Source of the DNA: an uncultured Treponema sp.
GTDB taxonomy: Bacteria > Spirochaetota > Spirochaetia > Treponematales > Treponemataceae
DNA: 5,329 nucleotides
Direction: 5' to 3'
NCBI GenBank assembly: GCA_937901865.1
Contig: CALDID010000073.1
Location: 1 to 5,329, forward strand
Part shown: one piece after another, positions 1 through 5,329 of the stretch
How positions within the stretch are numbered: position 1 is the first letter of the stretch
Layout of the letters: every line of letters begins with the position of its first letter
Program-made: the position numbers and the translations under genes
The notes under the pieces: model-generated
What the model saw: the letters and a program-made list of their open reading frames with translations, nothing else
The model's database searches: none
Told to the model about the DNA's origin: nothing

Positions 1-387
1 GTTACAAATATGGCTGCAATGTTTGGGGGCTGTAAAAAATTAGCAATTCTCGATGTGAGCAATTTTAACACAAAAAAAGTTACAAGTTTTGCATGAATGT
101 TTTGTGTCTGTGAATCTTTAACATCAATTGATTTAAGCAATTTCGATACAAGCAATGCCACAGATATAAGCGGTATGTTCTGTGGCTGTAGCTCTCTTAC
201 TGCTCTTGATTTGAGTAACTTCGATACAAGTGAAGTTACTAATATGCGACAAATGTTTGACTGGTTGCCTGCTCTTTCATCTCTTAATATCAGCAGTTTC
301 AACACAAGTAATGTTACTGATATGAGAGCAATGCTGAGAGGGCTTGCAGTTACAGAACTCGATTTAAGCAATTTCAACATAAGCAAA
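1..387 (+). repeat. Tandem 78-nt coding repeats (26-residue units) of the BspA-like gene
   Basis: Five consecutive units start at the V/A-T dipeptide codons at 1, 79, 157, 235 and 313. The first four are exactly 78 nt and the last is 75 nt (313-387), having lost one codon in the CxxL region. The conserved core reads LDLSNFDTS or a close variant. A sixth unit starting at 388 is degraded by an insertion rich in Glu, Asn and Tyr. DNA units of this kind that encode amphipathic repeats have been described as horizontally spread modules (PARCEL elements), which fits the mosaic composition of this gene. Confidence 0.85.
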
Positions 388-648
388 GTTACTTCATTTT
401 CATATTATGATGAAAATGAAAACAATGGTACTTGGAAAGGTATGTTTGAACATAATTATAAGCTAAAAACAATTTATGTTTCGACAGGAACTGACTGGAG
501 TAGCATAACTGAAAGTACCAATATGTTTCAATATTGTGCATCGCTTGTAGGCGTAAACGGGACAACATACGATTCTAGCCACACTGACGCGACGTATGCG
601 AGGGTGGACGGAGGCACAAGCGCACCTGGATATTTCACAGCGAAATAG
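1..648 (+). pseudogene. BspA-like (DUF285/TIGR02167) surface protein, 5'-partial and interrupted by an in-frame TGA
   Basis: This is the C-terminal part of a repeat surface protein; its beginning lies outside the window. Frame 1 is open from base 1 to the TAG at 646-648 except for a TGA at 94-96. Repeats of 26 residues carry the pattern VTxMxxMFxxCxxLxxLDLSNFDTSx, shown here with x for variable positions, which is the bacterial surface protein 26-residue repeat (DUF285, TIGR02167). Members are usually exported and linked to adhesion or surface variation. After the repeats comes a less regular segment and a tail ending GGTSAPGYFTAK, typical of the family's C-terminus. No LPXTG motif or membrane anchor is visible. 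The repeat phase continues on both sides of the TGA, so this looks like a point nonsense mutation rather than a gene start. The ATG at 97 follows the TGA directly, has no ribosome binding site and sits inside a repeat. TGG also encodes Trp here, so a reassigned TGA is unlikely. The family call is secure; the pseudogene status is less so. Confidence 0.8.
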
Positions 649-673
649 CGTAATTGCCTGATTTTCTCTAGCG

Positions 674-693
674 GCAGACTCTGCATTTTTTTT
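674..693 (+). terminator. Candidate intrinsic terminator downstream of the BspA-like gene
   Basis: A short stem, GCAG (674-677) and CTGC (681-684), with loop ACT is followed by A and eight T residues (686-693). It lies 26 nt after the stop codon of the surface-protein gene, in the right direction and position to end its transcript. The stem is only 4 bp, so the T-tract is the stronger part of the evidence. Confidence 0.5.
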
Positions 694-898
694 AGCTTAG
701 GTCTGTTTTATAGTACAACGTCGGACGTTTTATATATAGAATGTCCGACGTTTCTTTATTAAAACGGACGACGTTGTATATTAGAACGAGCGACGTTTTA
801 TATATAAAATGTGTAACGTTTCTTATAAGCACGGGCGACGTTTTATATATAAAACGGACAACGTTCTAATATAAAATGCTTAAAATCAGCCCTAAGCT
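694..898. repeat. Inverted-repeat-bounded 205-bp segment enclosing the tandem array
   Basis: The left arm (694-710) contains AGCTTAGG followed by TCTGTTTTA. The right arm (881-898) is TAAAATCAGC followed by CCTAAGCT. They are inverted repeats with 8 perfect outer base pairs and then one mismatch and one gap. The right arm runs across the stop codon of the response regulator gene. No target-site duplication is visible outside the arms and no transposase is present. It could be a MITE-like element, a large two-way transcription-ending structure, or a duplication of the regulator's 3' end. Confidence 0.5.
703..883. repeat. Tandem array of eight iteron-like 22-23-bp units with palindromic AT core
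   Basis: ACGTT recurs at 725, 748, 771, 793, 816, 838 and 861, spaced 23, 23, 22, 23, 22 and 23 bp. A degenerate first unit starts at 703. The best units (725, 793, 838) begin ACGTTTTATATATA and several end in GGRCG or similar. The unit at 838 contains the 18-bp perfect palindrome CGTTTTATATATAAAACG (839-856). Longer inverted pairs lie inside the array: AACGTCGGAC (717-726) with GTCCGACGTT (743-752), and TATATTAGAACG (777-788) with CGTTCTAATATA (862-873). The spacing is not a multiple of three, so it is not coding. A period of about two helical turns would place every site on the same face of the DNA, as in arrays of protein-binding sites. Function unknown. Confidence 0.85.
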
Positions 899-899
899 G
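881..899 (-). terminator. Weak candidate terminator for the response regulator gene
   Basis: Read on the minus strand, CAGC (899-896), loop TTAGG, GCTG (890-887) form a 4-bp hairpin followed by ATTTTA. It overlaps the TAG stop codon (894-892) of the regulator gene. The stem is short and the T-run is only four bases, so this is tentative; the longer pairing with 694-710 may matter more. Confidence 0.3.
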
Positions 900-1578
900 T
901 GAATATATAGCCTGCGCCTTTTACTATCGTGATATATTTCGGGTTCTTTGGCTCGTCCTCGATTTTGCCCCGCAGCCGATTGATATACACCATTATCGCA
1001 TTATCATCTATCGCGAAGCTCTCGCCCCAGACTTTTTCGTGTATCTCCTCTTTGGAAATAACGCGATTCTTATTGTTCATAAACAGCAAGAACAATGCTG
1101 CCTCTTTCGCGCTCAAAATAAGCTCTTCCCCGCCCTTAAAGAACTTCATCGTCGTGCTGTCATACACAAAATCGCCTGCTTTCTGCAACGCAGAACTTGC
1201 AGTAACGCAATCGTGGCTGCGGCGGATAAGTGCCTTGATTTTCGCACCAAGCACAACAGGGCGAAACGGCTTTGTTACATAATCATCCGCGCCGATAGAC
1301 AGCCCATACAGCGAATCATAATCCTCATTTCTGCCCGACACTATCATAATAGGCGTATTCACTCCGTCGCTTCTAAGCTTTTTTATCACGTCGAAGCCCT
1401 CCATATCGCCTAAATTCACATCGAGCAAAATTATATCAAATGTCTTTTCTTTCAAGATTTCTAATGCCGCCTCGCCAGAGTTCACACACTCTGCTTCAAG
1501 GTCGTTAATTCCCATTACCTTTTGCAACAGCTTGCAAATAGACTCATCATCATCAACTATTAAAACTTTGTCAGCCAT
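892..1578 (-). CDS. OmpR/PhoB-family response regulator
   Basis: This 228-residue protein is a cytoplasmic transcription factor of a two-component system, of normal length for the family. The N-terminal receiver domain (about 3-118) has the acidic pocket D9-D10-D11, the phospho-acceptor D53 in the sequence IILLDVNL, the switch residue S81 and the conserved K103-P104. The C-terminal winged-helix DNA-binding domain (about 131-228) has the family pattern LSAKEAALFLLF, a recognition-helix region DDNAIMVYINRLRGKI and the closing GAGYIF wing. The receiver is complete and should be phosphorylated. The ATG at 1578 is supported by GGAGG at 1589-1585, six nt upstream. The gene diverges from the Cache histidine kinase gene across a 73-bp gap, so that kinase is the likely partner (inference from arrangement). 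Target genes cannot be told from the window, though self-regulation through the shared promoter region is plausible. Confidence 0.95.
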   Translation of the reverse strand: MADKVLIVDDDESICKLLQKVMGINDLEAECVNSGEAALEILKEKTFDIILLDVNLGDMEGFDVIKKLRSDGVNTPIMIVSGRNEDYDSLYGLSIGADDYVTKPFRPVVLGAKIKALIRRSHDCVTASSALQKAGDFVYDSTTMKFFKGGEELILSAKEAALFLLFMNNKNRVISKEEIHEKVWGESFAIDDNAIMVYINRLRGKIEDEPKNPKYITIVKGAGYIFTA

Positions 1579-1584
1579 TTCATT

Positions 1585-1589
1585 CCTCC
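1585..1589 (-). promoter_or_regulatory. Ribosome binding site of the response regulator
   Basis: GGAGG on the minus strand, six nt before the ATG at 1578-1576. It fixes the start codon of the regulator. Confidence 0.85.
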
Positions 1590-1599
1590 GCTATACTCT

Positions 1600-1628
1600 A
1601 TGACAATATCGATAAAAACTATTATAAT
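1600..1628 (+). promoter_or_regulatory. Sigma-70-type promoter of the kinase-mocR operon
   Basis: The -35 box ATGACA (1600-1605, five of six consensus bases) and a perfect -10 box TATAAT (1623-1628) are separated by 17 bp. Transcription should start near 1634-1636, only a few bases before the Shine-Dalgarno sequence, so the leader would be very short (about 17 nt). The spacer contains the 8-bp palindrome TATCGATA (1607-1614), a possible operator half or full site. Confidence 0.75.
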
Positions 1629-1649
1629 GGCAAAATCAAGGAGTAGCAA
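1621..1649 (-). promoter_or_regulatory. Candidate divergent promoter of the response regulator, sharing the -10 box
   Basis: ATTATAAT (1621-1628) is its own reverse complement, so TATAAT can also be read on the minus strand (1626-1621). Exactly 17 bp upstream on that strand is TTGCTA (1649-1644), matching four of six -35 consensus bases. This promoter would face the regulator gene and compete with the kinase promoter for the same -10 DNA. The weaker -35 box makes it less certain than the plus-strand promoter. Confidence 0.5.
1638..1643 (+). promoter_or_regulatory. Ribosome binding site of the histidine kinase
   Basis: AAGGAG ends eight nt before the ATG at 1652-1654. It fixes the kinase start and lies immediately downstream of the predicted transcription start. 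Confidence 0.85.
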
Positions 1650-1651
1650 GA

Positions 1652-3796
1652 ATGAAAAAAAATAGTCTTAATAAGGCTCTCATTGCCGTTTCTCTCGCGA
1701 TGCTCATCTTTATGGCGGCGGTCGTCTACTTTGGCATATTCATTGCGCGCAAATACCGCAAAACGCTCACCGACAACCAAAACGACTCTATGCTGCAAAC
1801 CGTCATCAGCACCGCCGACAGTCTGCAATCGCTTTTTTTTGAGTACAAAGCGGATTTAGAGAGCTTTTGCGAAGCGGCTATCGACAGCGACGACATCAGC
1901 TCTTTTTGCGTCTCCTATGTAAAAATGCACTCCCCTTTCGTAACCTCGCTTTACATCGAAAACGAAGATACAGCGGCGGTCAGCGGCAAAAAACGCAGTA
2001 TCGTTTCGGTGTATTCACATTCAAGAATGGACGGCGGCACCATTTTGGAGCTTGTGCGCTTTTCGGATAATGCGATAGAGCTTTTATTGGCGCACACACA
2101 CGAAAACAACATCAAGGCAACGCTTTCTATCAGCGTAAAGAGCTTGTATGAAGAACGCATAAAGAAGTTTCATTTCGGCGAAGACGGCTATTTTGTCATC
2201 AAGGACTCGCGCGGCATTATCCTTATGCACCCCGAAGAAATACAATGGGGCATCCACGTTATAAAAGGCAGAGAAAAGATTTACCCAAACAAAGATATGA
2301 AGAGCCTTGAAGATATGATACAGCACCAGCTTGAAGGCAAGACGGGCATTGAAACATACTCATCGTATTGGTGGGGACAAGAAGGCTCGCCTCGTTCTCG
2401 CAAGATAAGCGCATATACAAAGGTCGATTTGGGCAATGATTTTCTCGTCGTGAGCGCGGTGGTAAAAGCGGACGACATCGAAGGAGCTATCACCGAGAGC
2501 ATTTCAAAGCTGTTTTTGCTCTTCGGAGTATTCACGGTCGGTGCTATCACTTTAGTGAGCTATATGATGTATTTGACGGTGGAAAATCGGAAGAAAGAAG
2601 AGCGGGCGGCATATTTAACAAAGATGAACGACGTGCTTTCTGAATTGCACCAAAGCGAAGAGCATATCGCACATCAACAGCGTTTGCAGATTATCGGCAC
2701 AATGACGGGCGGCATTGCTCACGAGTTCAACAATCTTCTAACGCCGATTATGGGCTATGCAGAGCTTTTGATGATGAGCCTTGATGAAAACAGCGACGAA
2801 GCCGATAGCGCGCGCGAAATCTACGACGCAAGCGAAAAGGCGAAAGACATCATACAGCAGCTTTCGAGTATGAGCAGAAAGAACATCGAAACATCGTTTA
2901 AGACAATCCGCGTTTCTGATTTCCTTAAAAAATCTATCAAAATGGTTCGTACGGTCTGCCCCGAAAACATACAGCTCATTGACGACATCAAGATTACAGA
3001 CGAGAAGATTTTAGGCAACACCACGCAATTAAATCAAGCAATCTTGAATATCGCCGTCAATGCGATTTACGCTATCGGCAGAAAGAGCGGACATCTGCAA
3101 ATCGTTGCGGAAAGAGCCAGCAAAGACGAAGTACAAAAGCTCAAGAGCGACGACAATTCTCAATCATACATCAAAATAGACATTGTGGACGACGGAACAG
3201 GAATGAGCGAAGCCGTCATAAAGCAGATATTCGAGCCGTTTTTCACGACAAAAAAGAGCGGCAAAGGCACAGGCTTGGGCTTGAGTGTAACAGAGCAAAT
3301 TGTTACGGCGCACAGGGGATTTATCAGCGTGCATAGCGTGTTAGGCACAGGCTCGGTGTTTCACCTGTATTTCCCGATACAAAGCGACGAGGAGAGCGAA
3401 AACGTACAAAACGGGGCGAACAGCGTGCAGAATGAGAAAAGCATATCTCTTTTGGTGGTCGATGACAACAGAAAGATACTCAATCAACTCGAAAAGAGCT
3501 TTAAGAAGCTGCCGATTATGATATTCTCCGCCGAAAACTTTGCAGAGGCGAAAAAGATAACACAACAGCACAAAATCGACGTTATTGCCGCAGAAGAGCA
3601 AATCAATGGAGAGAGCGCGATTGATTTTTGTATGTTGATTCAGAACGGCAAGCCGATAAAAATCGTTATGGCGGATATGCTCACAAAGGAACTCGCCGAA
3701 GCAAAGCTGTATCACATCATAGACGATTGCATACTGAAGCCCGTTTCTGATTTCTCGATAATTCGGGCAATGAAAGATTGCAGGAGAGAAGAATAA
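1652..3796 (+). CDS. Cache-domain hybrid sensor histidine kinase with degenerate C-terminal receiver
   Basis: A 714-residue membrane sensor kinase. Transmembrane helix 1 (about 8-31) and helix 2 (about 287-311) enclose an extracytoplasmic domain of about 255 residues. It resembles Cache sensors, with the signature GYFVIKDSRG (from G179) ending at H193-P194; Cache domains bind small ligands such as amino acids or carboxylates, but the ligand here is unknown. A helical linker (about 312-345) leads to the dimerisation/phospho-acceptor domain, with H357 in GGIAHEFNN. The ATP-binding domain has the N-box N470, G1 box D513-x-G515-x-G517, F-box FEPFF (527-531) and G2 box GKGTGLGLS (537-545), all intact. 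A receiver-like domain (about 598-712) keeps D604-D605 and K696-P697, but the phospho-acceptor position is E648 and the usual Thr/Ser is M673. Receiver phosphorylation is therefore unlikely. The gene diverges from an OmpR-type regulator, its probable substrate, and abuts a mocR gene. Confidence 0.93.
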   Translation: MKKNSLNKALIAVSLAMLIFMAAVVYFGIFIARKYRKTLTDNQNDSMLQTVISTADSLQSLFFEYKADLESFCEAAIDSDDISSFCVSYVKMHSPFVTSLYIENEDTAAVSGKKRSIVSVYSHSRMDGGTILELVRFSDNAIELLLAHTHENNIKATLSISVKSLYEERIKKFHFGEDGYFVIKDSRGIILMHPEEIQWGIHVIKGREKIYPNKDMKSLEDMIQHQLEGKTGIETYSSYWWGQEGSPRSRKISAYTKVDLGNDFLVVSAVVKADDIEGAITESISKLFLLFGVFTVGAITLVSYMMYLTVENRKKEERAAYLTKMNDVLSELHQSEEHIAHQQRLQIIGTMTGGIAHEFNNLLTPIMGYAELLMMSLDENSDEADSAREIYDASEKAKDIIQQLSSMSRKNIETSFKTIRVSDFLKKSIKMVRTVCPENIQLIDDIKITDEKILGNTTQLNQAILNIAVNAIYAIGRKSGHLQIVAERASKDEVQKLKSDDNSQSYIKIDIVDDGTGMSEAVIKQIFEPFFTTKKSGKGTGLGLSVTEQIVTAHRGFISVHSVLGTGSVFHLYFPIQSDEESENVQNGANSVQNEKSISLLVVDDNRKILNQLEKSFKKLPIMIFSAENFAEAKKITQQHKIDVIAAEEQINGESAIDFCMLIQNGKPIKIVMADMLTKELAEAKLYHIIDDCILKPVSDFSIIRAMKDCRREE
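3782..3786 (+). promoter_or_regulatory. Ribosome binding site of the mocR gene inside the kinase coding sequence
   Basis: AGGAG lies within the last codons of the kinase gene, ten nt before the ATG at 3797. The kinase TAA (3794-3796) touches that ATG with no gap, so translation of the two genes is probably coupled. This supports the 3797 start. Confidence 0.75.
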
Positions 3797-5209
3797 ATGC
3801 TCACATACAGCTTTTCTGATGAAATCAACGCGCACACAGGCAAGAAAACGCCCCTTTATGAACAGCTCTACGACTTTATCCGCAGCGATATTCTCTCAGG
3901 CAAGCTCAAAGGCGGCGAAAAACTCCCCTCAAAGCGCAACTTTGCCAAAAACCTCGCAGTCAGCACGATTACCGTAGAAACGGCGTATGACAATCTGCTT
4001 TCAGAGGGCTATATTTATTCGGTGGAAAAACGCGGCTACTTTATCAGTGAAGATATTTCCTCTTCCCTGCTCTATGCCTCTTCGCTCGGCACAGAAGAAA
4101 AAAGCAAAGAGGAATCACAGGGAGAAAATACCTTCACCGACTTAAACAGCAACACCGCAAACGCCTCGCTTTTTCCCTTTTCAACGTGGGCGCATATCAC
4201 ACGGAAGGTGATGGCGGAGAAACGGGAAGAGCTGTTGCAATCCTCGTCCTCAGGCGGCACAGAGGAGCTCAAACAAGCCATTGCGCGCCATTTATCGCAA
4301 TTCAGAGCGTTAGACATCGACGAACAACAGATAATCATCGGCGCGGGAACGGAGTATTTATATTCGCTCATCATACAGCTGTTAGGCTATGAACACACCT
4401 ATGCCCTTGAAGAGCCAGGCTATCAGAAAATCTCTCGTATCTATGCCGCCCACCGCGTCGAAACAGCGCACATCGAGCTAGACAGAGAGGGAATAAGCGT
4501 CGCAGAGCTGAAAAAGAGTTCCGCCTCTATCGTGCATATATCCCCCTCGCACCACTTCCCGACGGGCTGTATTATGACAATAGCGCGCCGCTACGAGTTA
4601 TTAGAATGGGCAGACGAAGAAAGCGACCGCTACATCATCGAAGACGATTACGACAGCGAACTCCGCTTCGACAGCCGCCCCATTCCCTCGCTCCAAAGCA
4701 TAGACAAAAAAGGCAAAGTGATTTACATCAACACATTTTCAAAGACGCTTTCGTCAACAATCCGCGCAAGCTATATGGTGTTGCCGAAACATCTCGTCGA
4801 TGTATTCTATAGCAAGCTCGGCTTTTATTCAAACACCGTGCCTGTCATCAATCAGTATGTGCTTGCTTCGTTTATGAGCAGCGGACATTTTGAAAAGCAC
4901 ATCAATCGCTTGCGGCAGCATTACAAGGACTTACGAAACTACTTTTTGACGCAGATACAGCAACACCTGAAAGGCGCAGAAGTGAAAGACGAAGTGGCAG
5001 GCTTGCATTTTCTTTTGCACATCGCCACCGACAAAAGCGACGAAGAGCTAAAAAGAGCGGCAAAAGAAAAAGGCGTACTGCTTTCGTGCCTGTCGGATTA
5101 TTACTTTGACAAAGCAAAGGCGAAAGAGCATATCATTGTGGTCAATTATTCGAGCCTCGATAAAGCGCAGATACAGTCCGCCACCTCCCTTCTTTCCCAC
5201 ATCATATAA
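3797..5209 (+). CDS. MocR/GabR/PdxR-family transcriptional regulator (GntR wHTH fused to aminotransferase-like domain)
   Basis: At 470 residues this is normal for a full-length MocR regulator. The N-terminal GntR winged helix (about 19-83) includes the motif GEKLPSKRNFAKNLAVS and GYFI at its end. A low-complexity Ser/Glu-rich linker (about 86-115) leads to a fold-type I aminotransferase-like domain (about 116-468). The PLP-binding lysine is K316 in NTFSKTLSSTIR. The aspartate contacting the PLP ring nitrogen should be D283 in IEDDYDSELRF, 33 residues before the lysine as in GabR. SPSHHFPTG (249-257) is the family's substrate-pocket motif. Members usually bind PLP and an amino acid or amine and control PLP synthesis, GABA or amino-acid genes. 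The effector here cannot be assigned: no pdxST, gabT or other target lies in the window, and the C-terminal VVNYS replaces the common LGFA-type motif. It is coupled to the upstream kinase gene, an uncommon partner. Confidence 0.93.
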   Translation: MLTYSFSDEINAHTGKKTPLYEQLYDFIRSDILSGKLKGGEKLPSKRNFAKNLAVSTITVETAYDNLLSEGYIYSVEKRGYFISEDISSSLLYASSLGTEEKSKEESQGENTFTDLNSNTANASLFPFSTWAHITRKVMAEKREELLQSSSSGGTEELKQAIARHLSQFRALDIDEQQIIIGAGTEYLYSLIIQLLGYEHTYALEEPGYQKISRIYAAHRVETAHIELDREGISVAELKKSSASIVHISPSHHFPTGCIMTIARRYELLEWADEESDRYIIEDDYDSELRFDSRPIPSLQSIDKKGKVIYINTFSKTLSSTIRASYMVLPKHLVDVFYSKLGFYSNTVPVINQYVLASFMSSGHFEKHINRLRQHYKDLRNYFLTQIQQHLKGAEVKDEVAGLHFLLHIATDKSDEELKRAAKEKGVLLSCLSDYYFDKAKAKEHIIVVNYSSLDKAQIQSATSLLSHII

Positions 5210-5329
5210 TAGACCTGTTCGGAAACAGTATGTCATTGCCGTAAATGACACAATACAGCTATCATAAATGACACTATGTCATTGCCGTACTTGATACGGC
5301 AATCTATTGCAATATAGGCGTTTTGAGAA
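5210..5329. other. Intergenic region after mocR
   Basis: Besides the repeat cluster this segment has a small 5-bp hairpin, CTGTT (5215-5219) with AACAG (5224-5228), just after the stop codon, and a second weak palindrome around ATTGCAAT (5306-5313) followed by GGCGTTTT. Neither is a convincing terminator. No coding sequence can be supported before the window ends. Confidence 0.5.
5229..5303. repeat. Cluster of TGTCATT-headed palindromic repeats, REP-like
   Basis: A 15-bp sequence, TATGTCATTGCCGTA, occurs at 5229-5243 and again at 5275-5289. AAATGACAC occurs at 5243-5251 and 5266-5274, so TGTCATT heads appear four times in alternating orientation (5231 +, 5250 -, 5273 -, 5277 +). The second copy continues into a 9-bp perfect hairpin, ATTGCCGTA (5281-5289) with TACGGCAAT (5295-5303), loop CTTGA. 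From general knowledge, TGTCATTGCC...CTTGA...GGCAATCT is a form seen in dispersed extragenic palindromes of several bacteria; family membership is inferred. The first copy looks truncated, breaking into AATGACA after GCCGTA. The hairpin may also end the kinase-mocR transcript, but no T-run follows it directly. Confidence 0.65.

Noticed and set aside
94..96. TGA read as Trp or Gly through a variant genetic code
   Set aside because: TGG is used for Trp in the same gene and no TGA occurs inside the three long regulator genes, so one TGA does not support a code change.
97..648. A self-standing 183-residue gene starting at the ATG at 97
   Set aside because: The start lies inside a repeat unit, has no ribosome binding site, and the same frame carries further repeats upstream, so it is the remainder of a larger gene.
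703..883. CRISPR array
   Set aside because: The 22-23-bp period leaves no room for unique spacers; the whole unit is repeated and palindromic, and no cas gene is present.
929..1413. Two plus-strand open frames opposite the response regulator
   Set aside because: Both are shadows of a complete OmpR-type gene on the minus strand and have no family features.
3341..3835. 164-residue antisense open frame overlapping the kinase 3' end
   Set aside because: It lies opposite the well-supported receiver-like domain and kinase/mocR junction, has no recognisable domain, and is rich in Cys, Leu and Tyr as is usual for shadow frames.
5215..5228. Hairpin after the mocR stop as an intrinsic terminator
   Set aside because: The stem is only 5 bp and no T-tract follows.

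Overview
The window holds the 3' end of a repeat-rich surface-protein gene and then a compact signal-transduction locus. The second part is visibly richer in GC than the first. No rRNA, tRNA, CRISPR or transposase gene was seen. The source is probably a host-associated anaerobe. The 26-residue DUF285/TIGR02167 (BspA-like) repeats are common in gut and oral Firmicutes, Treponema, Brachyspira and similar groups, and the regulators look Clostridia- or spirochaete-like with strong GGAGG-type ribosome binding sites. The phylum cannot be fixed from this sequence alone.

Layout. Bases 1-648 (+) are the C-terminal part of a BspA-like leucine-rich surface protein with exact 78-nt repeats; one in-frame TGA (94-96) interrupts it. 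Bases 649-891 are a convergent intergenic region. It has a candidate terminator and a tandem array of eight 22-23-bp units (703-883) with a palindromic AT core; an imperfect 17-18-bp inverted repeat flanks the array. Bases 892-1578 (-) encode an OmpR-type response regulator. A 73-bp divergent promoter region follows, in which the two predicted promoters appear to share a palindromic -10 box. Bases 1652-3796 (+) encode a Cache-domain hybrid histidine kinase with a degenerate C-terminal receiver. Its stop codon touches the start codon of a MocR/GabR-type regulator (3797-5209, +). Bases 5210-5329 contain a cluster of short inverted and direct repeats resembling dispersed extragenic palindromes.

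How the genes may work together (inference). The kinase senses an extracytoplasmic small molecule through its Cache domain and phosphorylates the divergently encoded response regulator. The MocR regulator, a PLP-binding transcription factor, is co-expressed with the kinase. The locus would thus combine an external ligand sensor with an internal PLP, amino acid or amine sensor. No metabolic target gene lies in the window, so the regulon is unknown.
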